DNA of 64,000 nt, from positions 248,001 to 312,000 of the forward strand of contig JAFKJU010000006.1 of assembly GCA_017305935.1 (NCBI GenBank), written 5' to 3'. The position numbers and the translations under genes were made by a program. The notes beneath the pieces were generated by a model. It searched no databases, had not been told where the DNA came from, and saw only the letters and a list, made by a program, of their open reading frames with translations. How positions within the stretch are numbered: position 1 is the stretch's first letter; every line of letters starts with the position of its first letter. This DNA comes from Hyphomicrobiales bacterium (GTDB lineage: Bacteria; Pseudomonadota; Alphaproteobacteria; Rhizobiales; Rhizobiaceae). Below, piece after piece: positions 52,022 through 60,488 of the stretch.

Positions 52022-52875
52022 TCCGTCGACCACTCCGCGATGCTGGAAACCGGCGCGCCGAGGATCGGCGCCAGCCACTTGACCTCGATGGCTTCGAGCG
52101 AACCGTCGGCGCGCATGTCGGCGAGGATCTGGTCGGTGGGCGCGACGTTCTTCGAACCCTTGGGGAAGAGGATCGCCACATCGCCGCCGACCGGATAACG
52201 GCCGAAGACTTTCAGCGCGCCATTGGAAGCCGTGGCGCGCGGCAGTGCCGTTTCCGTATCCGCCAGGCCTGCGTCGATCTGGTTGGCCATCAGGGCCGCC
52301 CACATGTCGTCATTGGACTGGAAGATGCGCAATTCGCCTGTGACCTTCAACTTCTCGCGTACGAATTTTTCCTGCACGGAGCCGAGCAGTACGCCGATAC
52401 GCTTGGCGCCGAGGTTCTGAGCGGTCACATCGCTGCCGGCCTTGGCGATGACGCCGGTATCGGTGAAGCGGTAGCTGCCGGAGAAATCGACGGATTTCTT
52501 GCGCTCCTCGGTCGGGAACAGATCCCAGATCGACATGTCGAAATCGCCCGCCTTGCCGGTGACCAGCGACTCGAAGGAGGCGTTCTTGACCACGACCTTG
52601 CCGATGCCGCCGCGATTGGCGATTTCGGCGCCGAGGCAATAGAGATAACCGCCATCGATGGTTTCGGGCGTATTGCCCTGATAGGCCTGCGGCGACGGCA
52701 GCGGCACGGCGATGGTCAGCGCGCCCTCATGGGCCGGCGCCAGCGCATGTTTGGCCGCGCCTTCCTTCAGCTCGCAGCGGCCGAAGGCGCCTTCCGCCGC
52801 GACGGCCGGAACAGAAGCGGCGCAGGCCAACAAAGCGGCCGAGGCCAGCCGCAGTTTCATGGATACCTTGCTCAT
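52018..52875 (-). CDS. Amino-acid-type ABC transporter substrate-binding protein, family 3
   Basis: A 285-residue binding protein. Signal peptide MSKVSMKLRLASAALLACAA then SVPAVAAEG. The mature sequence has LTIAVPLPSPQAYQGNTPET, GGYLYCLGAEIANRGGIGKV, FDMSIWDLFPTEERKKSVDF and GSVQEKFVREKLKVTGELR, the two-lobe family 3 layout. ATG at 52875 has GGGGAG 8 bp upstream. First gene of this transporter operon; the ADC-family gene to the right is on the same strand 88 bp upstream, so they may be cotranscribed. Confidence 0.88.
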   Translation of the reverse strand: MSKVSMKLRLASAALLACAASVPAVAAEGAFGRCELKEGAAKHALAPAHEGALTIAVPLPSPQAYQGNTPETIDGGYLYCLGAEIANRGGIGKVVVKNASFESLVTGKAGDFDMSIWDLFPTEERKKSVDFSGSYRFTDTGVIAKAGSDVTAQNLGAKRIGVLLGSVQEKFVREKLKVTGELRIFQSNDDMWAALMANQIDAGLADTETALPRATASNGALKVFGRYPVGGDVAILFPKGSKNVAPTDQILADMRADGSLEAIEVKWLAPILGAPVSSIAEWSTE

Positions 52876-52963
52876 TCTTAATTCTCCCCTCAGGATCGAG
52901 CGTTTCATATGGGTATCGAGGCTGCGGATCGCCCGCGAAACGGGCGATCCGGCCCAAACAGTG

Positions 52964-53713
52964 TCAGATCAGCGAGGCCACCACGGTCGGCACGCCGTTT
53001 TCCGGGGTCGAGGCGAAATCGCCGATCGAATATTCGGCGCCGAGCACCTCGACGACACGCAGGCGCTCATCTCCGGCCGCAATCGTCGGGCCGAGCGAAA
53101 CGCTGCCGCGCCCGACCTTGCGCTCCGTCAGCTTGTAATCCTTGACGGTGTTGCGGCTGATGATGTCGAAGGACTGGAAGCCCGGCCCGTTGACCTCAGG
53201 CACCGCCCGCACCTGGTAATGCGGGAAGAGGCGCAGATCCGCCCAGGCCTCGCGGCTGACGGAAGCGTCGAAATCCACCGCGATCTCGAACATGACGTCG
53301 TCATAGAGCGAGGTTTTTCCGCGAAAGCCGTTCGCCGTCTCTTCCAGTTCGATGCGGGCGAAATGCTTGGGGTAGCCCCACAATTCGCGGCCGCCGGCAA
53401 CGGTGGTGTGCTTGTCCTCATATTCGAAATAATAGGTGCCGCCGACATGATCGCCATAGCGCACCGGCAGGATGATGGCAGCATCGTAATAGGTGCGGCC
53501 GGAATTGTTGCCGAAATCGGCAATCGAGACGACGAAGCGGTCGTCCGCCAGTTCGAAGGGCAGCGGCTCCAGCAGCTGCTCCATCTGCGCGCGCTCGCCC
53601 CGGCAATAGACCGACAGCGTTTTCAGGCCGGGGCAGGCATAGGTGACGTTTCCGGGTCCGAAACGCAGGAAATTCCAGAATTTGAGCGGGTCGTAGTGTT
53701 TCATCGCGTCCAT
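52964..53713 (-). CDS. Acetoacetate decarboxylase family protein (copy 2)
   Basis: A 249-residue ADC-fold protein with the predicted Schiff-base Lys in GGRELWGYPKHFARIELEET, plus TYDAAIILPVRYGDHVGGTY-like core (YYDAAIILPVRYGDHVG) and EVNGPGFQSFDIISRN. ATG at 53713 or 53704. Divergent from copy 3 with a 286-bp AT-rich control region between. The binding-protein operon to the left is on the same strand, suggesting that the imported compound is a substrate for these ADC-like enzymes. Lys at the ADC position is preserved in all three copies. Confidence 0.87.
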   Translation of the reverse strand: MDAMKHYDPLKFWNFLRFGPGNVTYACPGLKTLSVYCRGERAQMEQLLEPLPFELADDRFVVSIADFGNNSGRTYYDAAIILPVRYGDHVGGTYYFEYEDKHTTVAGGRELWGYPKHFARIELEETANGFRGKTSLYDDVMFEIAVDFDASVSREAWADLRLFPHYQVRAVPEVNGPGFQSFDIISRNTVKDYKLTERKVGRGSVSLGPTIAAGDERLRVVEVLGAEYSIGDFASTPENGVPTVVASLI

Positions 53714-53933
53714 CGCCGTTAGCGTTCATTACACTAACATTTCAGATCAATTTTTAATTTCTGTCAAGCGAGCTAGCGCGGCGCGCGTGGCGCTGGTCAA
53801 GCAAGCATTTATTTCTTATGAATTATTTCTGCATCCTTGCAAGGAAACCCGCTGCTTGCAGCGTCGGAAAAGTCATCATTTCGTGATGACCGGCAACGCA
53901 AAACCGCTTGACTGCCTCGAAACACCGGTTATC

Positions 53934-53953
53934 AAATTCATTAAAATGAATTT
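53934..53953. promoter_or_regulatory. Palindrome AAATTCATT-AA-AATGAATTT
   Basis: A perfect 9-bp inverted repeat around AA, 47 bp upstream of the ADC copy 3 start and in the divergent region shared with ADC copy 2. It looks like a regulator site, for example of the FCD GntR at 49446, but this link is inferred from proximity only. Confidence 0.45.
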
Positions 53954-53999
53954 TTCATATCAATAATTCACGAAGCCAGCCCGTCACGCGAGGACCGCC

Positions 54000-54767
54000 A
54001 TGAGCCGCATTCCGCTTCACAATGCCAACAACATGCCGTTGCAGGCGCCGCTGATCCCCGATCCGTTCGTGCCCTACGAATGCCCTGGCAATCGGAGCCT
54101 TAACGCCATCTGCCAGGGCGATCCCGAAATCCTTGGCCATTATCTCGAAAACACGCCTTTCACTCTGAACGGCGACCGTTTCCTCGTCTATGTCTCGGAT
54201 TTCACCAACTGCCGCAAGGCGACGTTCATGGATGCCGGCATCGTCATTCCTGTGTGCTTCGGGGAGCGTGAAGGCGGCTATTTCCTGTTCGAATACGAGG
54301 ACAACGATGCCGCCATTGCCGCCGGCCGCGACCTCTGGGGGTATCCGAAGAAATTCGGCACCATCGAACTGACCGAGCGCGAGGGCGGCGCAAGCGCCAG
54401 TGTCGTGCGCCATGGCGTGCCGCTGATCGCCATCGACTGCCGCTTCGACGGCGTCGAGGCCGAACCGCTGAAGACGACGCCGCATCTCAACATCCACATC
54501 CAGCCAGCGCCTGATGGTACGATCCTCAACAAGCGGGTGATCACCCGCGACACCTCCCCGGATTTCCGCCTGACCTCCTGCCGCTGGGGTTCGGCGGCAG
54601 TGGCGCTCGGTTCGCTTCCGACCGATCCGCTTTCCCCGCTCGGCGCGGTGAAGGTGCTGGCGGCCAGCTATGTCGTCGGCGACTTCTTCGCCACCGAGCA
54701 GAACGGCTGGGGAAAGACCATCGCCGATCTGGTGGTCAACGGCGCTACGGTAGGAAAGGAAGCTTGA
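54000..54767 (+). CDS. Acetoacetate decarboxylase family protein (copy 3)
   Basis: A 255-residue ADC-fold protein: VSDFTNCRKATFMDAGIVIP and GGYFLFEYEDNDAAIAAGRD then LWGYPKKFGTIELTE with the predicted Schiff-base Lys. The C-terminal PLSPLGAVKVLAASYVVGDF is shared with the family. It is 1 bp from the ProC-like gene on the same strand and so surely cotranscribed with it. The pair suggests decarboxylation or keto-chemistry on a compound that then meets a cyclic-imine reductase. Confidence 0.87.
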   Translation: MSRIPLHNANNMPLQAPLIPDPFVPYECPGNRSLNAICQGDPEILGHYLENTPFTLNGDRFLVYVSDFTNCRKATFMDAGIVIPVCFGEREGGYFLFEYEDNDAAIAAGRDLWGYPKKFGTIELTEREGGASASVVRHGVPLIAIDCRFDGVEAEPLKTTPHLNIHIQPAPDGTILNKRVITRDTSPDFRLTSCRWGSAAVALGSLPTDPLSPLGAVKVLAASYVVGDFFATEQNGWGKTIADLVVNGATVGKEA

Positions 54768-54768
54768 A

Positions 54769-55605
54769 ATGGATGGCGCGGTAGACGGCGACGTGCTCCT
54801 GGTCGGTTGCGGCAACATGGGCCGGGCGATGCTGCAGGGATGGCTTGCGGCGGAACTCGTCCGCCCCGAATGCGTATATGTGGTCGAGCCGTCGGCGGCG
54901 CTCCGCAATCTTGCCGGCGCGCTCGGCGTCAGGACCTATGCAGCGGCTGCGGCGCTGGAGCCCGGCCTCAGCCCTCGAATCGTTGTTCTGGCGGTAAAGC
55001 CGCAAGCGATTACGGATGTTCTGCCATCCTACCGGCCGCATGTGCGCGGCTGCGTCGTCATCAGCATCGCCGCCGGAATTCCGGTCTCCGCACTGGAGGC
55101 CGGTCTCGGCGAGATCGCCGCAATACGCGCGATGCCGAATACGCCAGCGGCGATCGGCAAGGGCTCGACGGTCCTTTTCGCGAATGATCGGACACGCCCA
55201 GAGCAAGTCGAGCAGGCGACGATGCTGCTGTCGGCCTGCGGGGCCGTTCATCATGTCGAGCAGGAGAGCCTGATCGATGCCGCAACGGCCGTCTCGGGTT
55301 CGGGGCCGGCCTATGTTTTCCATTTCATCGAGTGCCTTGCCGATGCCGGGCAGCGCCTCGGCCTGCCGCCGGAAACCGCCCTCGCCCTTGCGCGCGAAAC
55401 GGTTGCCGGAGCCGGCGCATTGGCGATGTCTTCAGACACACCGCCTGACGAGCTGCGTCGACAGGTCACCAGCCCCGGCGGAACCACCGAGGCCGCTCTT
55501 GCCGTGCTTATGGAGGACTCCGCCATGCGCACCTTGCTAATCAGCGCCGCAAACGCCGCACATCGCCGCGCCGCCGACCTTGCCGCGCCAACCACGCCGG
55601 CATGA
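54769..55605 (+). CDS. proC: Pyrroline-5-carboxylate reductase family protein (ProC paralogue)
   Basis: A 278-residue ProC-type reductase. Rossmann motif VLLVGCGNMGRAML at the N-terminus, then LAVKPQAITDVLPSYRPH, AAIRAMPNTPAAIGKGSTVL and the C-terminal signature region TAVSGSGPAYVFHFIECLAD with PGGTTEAAL. Standard length. Such enzymes reduce 1-pyrroline-5-carboxylate to proline, but paralogues in catabolic islands can reduce other cyclic imines. Placed here after an ADC-family gene, it is probably not the housekeeping copy, though the sequence does not decide this. Its stop lies in a perfect 23-bp inverted repeat. Confidence 0.9.
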   Translation: MDGAVDGDVLLVGCGNMGRAMLQGWLAAELVRPECVYVVEPSAALRNLAGALGVRTYAAAAALEPGLSPRIVVLAVKPQAITDVLPSYRPHVRGCVVISIAAGIPVSALEAGLGEIAAIRAMPNTPAAIGKGSTVLFANDRTRPEQVEQATMLLSACGAVHHVEQESLIDAATAVSGSGPAYVFHFIECLADAGQRLGLPPETALALARETVAGAGALAMSSDTPPDELRRQVTSPGGTTEAALAVLMEDSAMRTLLISAANAAHRRAADLAAPTTPA

Positions 55606-55663
55606 CTGCCCCCATTTCTGCTTATGCGGACTGTCCGGTCGAAATGGGGGCAGTCATGCCGGC
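55596..55663. repeat. Perfect 23-bp inverted repeat across the proC stop codon
   Basis: The arms 55596-55618 and 55641-55663 are exactly complementary over 23 bases around a 22-nt centre that itself contains GGAC/GTCC. The left arm begins in proC and includes its TGA; the right arm ends the TetR fragment and supplies its TGA. It could act as a terminator, but the arm length, sharp ends and lack of T-run suggest the inverted ends of a lost insertion element or MITE. Confidence 0.75.
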
Positions 55664-56085
55664 GGATTCGGGCGCGACAGAACCTCGTCGAGCAGGACAT
55701 GGCGACGGTCCAACAGGAGCGCGCTGCGACGACGGACAACATCGCTGAAAATTTCATCCTTGCTGCCGAAATAGGAGCGGATCAGCGCCCGGTTGACGGC
55801 CGCCTTGTCGGCGATGTCGCGCATCTTGGCGCCGACGAACGCGAGATTGGCGGCCTACGCACAGATCGGCGGCCGCATGAATGCTGATCAACGTGACAGC
55901 AATAATGCCTGATTTATCAGCACATCGGGGCCGTCCGCCGCGCGACATCGCGTTTGCATGCGATACGTGGCCTACTCTGGACCCATCTCCACATTTTCGT
56001 GAGATTAAGACAGCGAATGTAATCAAGCTCTTGGTCATGCAAGCTCTCCGTGTATATTGAGCATGAATTTTAGGGTGAGGCTTAT
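55606..56085. other. 480-bp scar region between proC and the defence operon
   Basis: No intact gene. It holds the right part of the 23-bp inverted repeat, the TetR fragment (55654-55855) and, near 56040-56085, the probable promoter and GGTGAGG ribosome site of sngA. The DNA looks like the joint between old chromosome and inserted sequence. Confidence 0.6.
55654..55855 (-). pseudogene. TetR-family regulator fragment (helix-turn-helix only)
   Basis: About 66 codons reading MRDIADKAAVNRALIRSYFG then SKDEIFSDVVRRRSALLLDR, a clear TetR helix-turn-helix. An in-frame TAG immediately precedes it (55858-55856), the first helix is missing, and the ligand domain is replaced by the inverted-repeat DNA, whose TGA ends the frame. 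A remnant, not a functional gene. Confidence 0.6.
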
Positions 56086-59000
56086 GTGAAGTTCCGGACT
56101 TTCCTCGTTCTTGTTGTTGCGGCGAGTTTGCTCGGCCAGACGGCTGCCGTCCCGGCTGTGGCTGCCGAGCGGTCGGTTCGCGATATCCAGAAGGCGCTGG
56201 CCGACAAGGGCTTCAGGCCGGGCGCACCGGACGGCGTCTGGGGCAAGAAATCCATAGCGGCACTCCGGGCGTATCAGACAGCCAACGGGCTGCCTTCCAC
56301 AGGAACTGCGGACCAGGCGACGATCGACCGTCTCTTCCCACCGCCTCCATCCGTCGAGGCTCAGCAGCTTGCGATTACCGTCAAGCAGGCAATCGGAATG
56401 CCCGGAAAAGCAAGCCCGGCGGTGGAGACAAGACCTCTCGACCTCCCCTCCCCTAGCCCGGTCGAGTCTGCCAGCGAGATGAAAGCCGTCGACAACTCCG
56501 GTTTGCCGGAGCAGGCGCCGCCCGCTCAACAGGTCAGCGGCACGCCTGCGACTGTCGAGGAGTCGACCAGACGGCCCGCCATGCCGCAACCGTCCGCGAC
56601 TTCTTCCCCCGTCATAGTCCAACTCGGGCAGTTGGCACTCTTCGGCTTGGCTGTCGCGGCCGTCTTCGTCGTCGCAAAGCGGCGGAAGCGACGGCGGCAG
56701 GCCTCCAAGGCCAGCAGCGCAAATACTGTGTCCGAAAACAGCCCCACCAGTGAGCTGATCTGGGACGATGATTCCTTCAGGGCTTTAACGGCACAAGACG
56801 CCATTCCACAGGCCGTCCCTCCCGTTTCGCCAAAGGATCAGGCGGCATCCTTGGAGGCGCATAATCGGAACGTTGCTGATTGGGTCAGGACAAACGCATC
56901 CAAAACGAAGCCTGTTGGTGACGGTAGCAAGGATGACCTGACGGAAATTACCGAACGGGGTCCGAAGGCAAGCGTGGTCGACACGGCGATACCATCGCCG
57001 ACTGGCTCGCTCTCGAATTTCAATCACCCAAAGGCAGCCGAAACGAAGCCCGCACCGTCAGCCGCCAGTGGCGACGACGCGGCAAAGCGGATGGCTGGAG
57101 CGGAATGGATCGCGCCGGGCAAAGCAATCACGGTTGCAACCTTGACGATTTCCGGCGGGATGTTCTACCTCGGCGGCGTCCTCGGCAAGCAGGGGAGACT
57201 CAACGAAAACGAGAATTGCCTCGTCAATCCGGCATTGACGGTCGGAAGAGGTCGCGACCCGGCGGGCGTCTCGATGGGATACTGGCCATCGTATGGCGGG
57301 ATGTCCCCCGATGCGCGGCGCTCGTACCTCGAATGGCTGGCTGGCAGCCGATCGAACCCCGGCGATTACATCGGCTACGTGTTTCTCTATTTCTACGGTC
57401 TGGAGCGGCGGCTTCTGCTCGACCAGGACGCAACCGATGGTGAGGCGGTTCTGGCGGAGGTGCGGCGGCTTCTTGACGTCTACGGCCATAACGGCTCCTT
57501 CAATCGCTATGCGACCGAATTGCTGACGGCTGCCGAGTTGAGAAGTGGGGAGCCATCCACTCAGTTCCTTGAGCGGGTGGAGTCCAATGGTTACGAGGTT
57601 CCCGCAGCGATCAAGATTGCTTTGGGTATCCGGGTCCGCGACGAGCGCCCGATCGAAGCCGATTTGATGCTCCGCTTCGCGCTGACCCATCCCGAGACCA
57701 GTGTCCGAACGCCCGCCAAGCGTGTTCCGGCCCTGCTGCAGGAGCTCTATCATCTGGAATTTGCCAAGCTCTATCCGTCCGGCTATCGCCCGAGGGCCGG
57801 ACGAACCAAAAAGCTCAAGAAGCACTATCAGGCCTGCAGCGGAAGCTTCGGTCTCGACATCAAGGTTCTCGGCGGCGAGGTCCCCGACATCACCGACCGG
57901 GAAGAGCCGATCAGGATCGCCCGCCGGATTTTCAACGACTGTATGGAGCAACTCAACGACTACAGCCGGACCCTCGGCCGCCTCCCTGGCCTCGAACCGA
58001 ATTTGCTGGCTATATCCAAGCTCCCCGAGGCGCTCCGGCTGACGGCCGCCAACGGCTTGGCCGGCGATCCGCTGGCGACGATCCGACGCTACACCGAGGC
58101 AGCCGTAGAGACACAGATCACCTTCCTTGCGGGGCTGGTCGGTTTGGATATGGGACAGAACCCCGGCAAGGCGAAGCTGCGCGATCTGAGCCAGGCTCTT
58201 TCAAGCTTCGGTATCGGATCGACGTTCGATCCGGCGTTTGCGGTCAGATCCTCCGCGGGCGACGACAAGGCGATCCTGTTTCCGATCTCCCAGCCCCTAT
58301 CCGCAGAAGCGTCGGAAGCTTACCGGATCCAGCAGCTTTCGGTGATGCTCGGCATGCTCGTCGGCCATGCCGACGGTGTCTTCCATGAGCTTGAGCGGAA
58401 GGCGCTTCTCGACCGGATCGCTGGAGCCGACGATCTGTCTCCCGACGAAAAACGGAGGCTTGAAGCCGAGATGCGCCTCAACGAAGGCGACGCCGCGCGT
58501 CTCGACGAATGGTTCAAGCGCCTCAAGGACGTGCCCGAAAGCGGCCGTGAGGTGATCGCCGCCGAACTGGTTTCACTCGCGTCAGCCGATGGCGACCTGC
58601 ACGCGGATGAGGTCAGGAAGCTGGAGGTGATCTTCAAGCGGATGGGAATCGACCACACGTTCCTCTACGAACGGCTTCATGCGAGTGCCAGCAGCCAATA
58701 CAGCGTCGGCGCGCCCCCTATCCCCTCGGATGCTTCCAAATCCAAGGCCTTCCCTTCGCGGTCGCAGATCGATCTGTCGAGGCTTCAAAGCATCCGCTCC
58801 GAAACCCGGATTACGTCCAACGTTCTCGCCGACATTTTCGTCGACGAGGACGAAGACGTCGTCATCAGCCCTTCCGAAGTCGTTATGGATGTCCGGCAGA
58901 GCGAGCTTTTTGAAGGACTCGAACAGCGATACGGCGCGTTCCTGTCCGAGATTCTGCAGCGCCCATCCTGGTCGAAGGAGGACTTCGAGCACTTGGCACG

Positions 59001-59169
59001 AGATGCGTCCCTGATGCCCGGCGCAGCGAAGGAAGCGATCAATGACTGGTCGCTGGATCGCTTCGACGAACTGATGATCGAAGGTGACGATGAACTGGAC
59101 GTCAATCAGCATCTGTTGCCCATTCCCACAGCCATTTCCACAGTCATCAAAGAAGGTATATCCGCATGA
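56086..59169 (+). CDS. sngA: SngA-like TerB-domain protein of a Shango-type defence system, with exported PG-binding-like N-terminus
   Basis: A 1027-residue modular protein. Residues 1-27 look like a signal peptide (MKFRTFLVLVVAASLLGQTA then AVPAVAAE). Residues 28-85 are a peptidoglycan_binding_1-like domain (VRDIQKALADKGFRPGAPDG, VWGKKSIAALRAYQTANGLP). A Pro/Ala/Ser-rich stretch (86-175) leads to a transmembrane helix (LALFGLAVAAVFVV, 183-196) and basic KRRKRRR stop-transfer. Residues about 335-545 match TerB-N (GGMFYLGGVLG, YLEWLAGSRSNPGDYIGYVF then LYFYGLERRLL), 750-865 a TerB fold (LGMLVGHADGVFHELERKAL, LASADGDLHADEVRKLEVIF) and the rest TerB-C-like. GTG at 56086 has GGTGAGG 5 bp upstream. 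Its TGA overlaps the ATPase start. Predicted to anchor the system in the inner membrane. Confidence 0.8.
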   Translation: MKFRTFLVLVVAASLLGQTAAVPAVAAERSVRDIQKALADKGFRPGAPDGVWGKKSIAALRAYQTANGLPSTGTADQATIDRLFPPPPSVEAQQLAITVKQAIGMPGKASPAVETRPLDLPSPSPVESASEMKAVDNSGLPEQAPPAQQVSGTPATVEESTRRPAMPQPSATSSPVIVQLGQLALFGLAVAAVFVVAKRRKRRRQASKASSANTVSENSPTSELIWDDDSFRALTAQDAIPQAVPPVSPKDQAASLEAHNRNVADWVRTNASKTKPVGDGSKDDLTEITERGPKASVVDTAIPSPTGSLSNFNHPKAAETKPAPSAASGDDAAKRMAGAEWIAPGKAITVATLTISGGMFYLGGVLGKQGRLNENENCLVNPALTVGRGRDPAGVSMGYWPSYGGMSPDARRSYLEWLAGSRSNPGDYIGYVFLYFYGLERRLLLDQDATDGEAVLAEVRRLLDVYGHNGSFNRYATELLTAAELRSGEPSTQFLERVESNGYEVPAAIKIALGIRVRDERPIEADLMLRFALTHPETSVRTPAKRVPALLQELYHLEFAKLYPSGYRPRAGRTKKLKKHYQACSGSFGLDIKVLGGEVPDITDREEPIRIARRIFNDCMEQLNDYSRTLGRLPGLEPNLLAISKLPEALRLTAANGLAGDPLATIRRYTEAAVETQITFLAGLVGLDMGQNPGKAKLRDLSQALSSFGIGSTFDPAFAVRSSAGDDKAILFPISQPLSAEASEAYRIQQLSVMLGMLVGHADGVFHELERKALLDRIAGADDLSPDEKRRLEAEMRLNEGDAARLDEWFKRLKDVPESGREVIAAELVSLASADGDLHADEVRKLEVIFKRMGIDHTFLYERLHASASSQYSVGAPPIPSDASKSKAFPSRSQIDLSRLQSIRSETRITSNVLADIFVDEDEDVVISPSEVVMDVRQSELFEGLEQRYGAFLSEILQRPSWSKEDFEHLARDASLMPGAAKEAINDWSLDRFDELMIEGDDELDVNQHLLPIPTAISTVIKEGISA

Positions 59170-60488
59170 CCACAAAGCCGCCCGCAATCAAGCCGCGTGA
59201 CCGCGATACAATCATCAGCGCATTGCGCGCGGGTGTCGTCCCCCGGCTCGGGCTTCAACATATTCAGGTCGGGCGTCAGCGCGAGATCGAGGCTCTGATA
59301 CGCGATATCCGCCGCGTCGGCGACGGCGGTTCCAGCATCCGGTTCGTGATTGGGGCATACGGAGCCGGCAAGACCTTCTTCCTGTTCCTCATCCGGCAGA
59401 TCGCGCTCCAGAGCAAGCTGGCGGTATGCCAAGCCGACCTGGCTCCTGAGCGCCGCATCCACGCCACGAACGGCCAGGCCAGGTCGCTCTACGCCGAACT
59501 GGCGCGCAGCCTTTCCACCCGCACCGCGCCCGAGGGCGGCGCGCTCCGCAATATCCTCGAAAGCTATATACAGAAGGCGACCGAACGCGCTGGCGCGACC
59601 GGCGTCCCGATCGAGACGGCCGTCAAGGACGGCCTCGGCGACATCCGAGAGATGGTGGCGGGCTACGATTTCGCAACCGTAGTGGCGGCTTACGCACGCG
59701 GATACGAGGATGGAAACAGCGTCCTCCAGGACGCCGCGCTGCGCTGGTTGCGGGGCGAATACACGACCAAGACGGAAGCCAGACAGGATCTCGGCGTCCG
59801 AACCATTCTGGACGACGCGTCATTCTACGACGGCTTGAGGCTGCTGGCGAAGTTCGTCCGTGTGGCCGGGTTCGGCGGGATGATCGTCTGCCTCGACGAA
59901 CTGGTCAATCTCTACAAGCTGCAGAGCGCCCAGGCCCGCAAGCAGAACTACGAGCAGATCCTCCGCATTCTCAACGACGTCCTGCAAGGGACGACCGAAG
60001 GCATCGGGTTCATCCTCGGCGGTACGCCGGAATTCCTTCTCGATACCCGTCGCGGCCTCTACTCCTATGAGGCATTGCAGAGCCGGCTTGCCGAGAACAG
60101 CTTCGCGGTGAACGGTCTCGCGGATTACTCCGGTCCCGTCATCAACCTTCCAAGCCTGACCCCGGAGGAACTCTTCCATCTCCTGGAAAGGCTACGCGAC
60201 GTGTTCGCCGGCGGCGATCCCGAAAAACACCTCGTCCCCGACGAAGCGCTCGTCGCTTTCATGCAACACTGCTTGAACACCATTGGCGATGCCTACTTCC
60301 GGACCCCGCGAAATACCGTGAAGGCGTTTGTCGATTTGCTGGCCGTGCTCGAGCAGAACCCCGATGTCGCATGGAGCGATTTGTTGACCCGCATGCAGGT
60401 AAGCGAGGATCGCCAGGGCGCGGACGAGGCGGAGTTCCATGCAGACGCCGACGACGGGGACGACGAACTTGCGACCCTCCGCCTTTGA
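59166..60488 (+). CDS. sngB: BrxD/DUF2791-like ATPase of the Shango-type system
   Basis: A 440-residue P-loop ATPase: Walker A VIGAYGAGKTFFLFLIRQIA near residue 65, Walker B GGMIVCLDELVNLYKLQSAQ near 245, sensor-like FILGGTPEFLLDTRRGLYSY near 285 and an arginine-bearing stretch NSFAVNGLADYSGPVINLPS. This ATPase family occurs in BREX (BrxD) and in TerB-linked helicase systems. ATG at 59166 overlaps the sngA stop by 4 bp, and its own end overlaps sngC by 50 bp, so all three are made together. Its role in Shango is thought to be an ATP-driven partner of the helicase; mechanism not established here. Confidence 0.85.
   Translation: MTTKPPAIKPRDRDTIISALRAGVVPRLGLQHIQVGRQREIEALIRDIRRVGDGGSSIRFVIGAYGAGKTFFLFLIRQIALQSKLAVCQADLAPERRIHATNGQARSLYAELARSLSTRTAPEGGALRNILESYIQKATERAGATGVPIETAVKDGLGDIREMVAGYDFATVVAAYARGYEDGNSVLQDAALRWLRGEYTTKTEARQDLGVRTILDDASFYDGLRLLAKFVRVAGFGGMIVCLDELVNLYKLQSAQARKQNYEQILRILNDVLQGTTEGIGFILGGTPEFLLDTRRGLYSYEALQSRLAENSFAVNGLADYSGPVINLPSLTPEELFHLLERLRDVFAGGDPEKHLVPDEALVAFMQHCLNTIGDAYFRTPRNTVKAFVDLLAVLEQNPDVAWSDLLTRMQVSEDRQGADEAEFHADADDGDDELATLRL

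Noticed and set aside
55619-55640. The centre of the 23-bp repeat as an integron attC site
   Set aside because: No integron integrase, no attC core consensus, no cassette array; the arms are perfectly paired, unlike attC.
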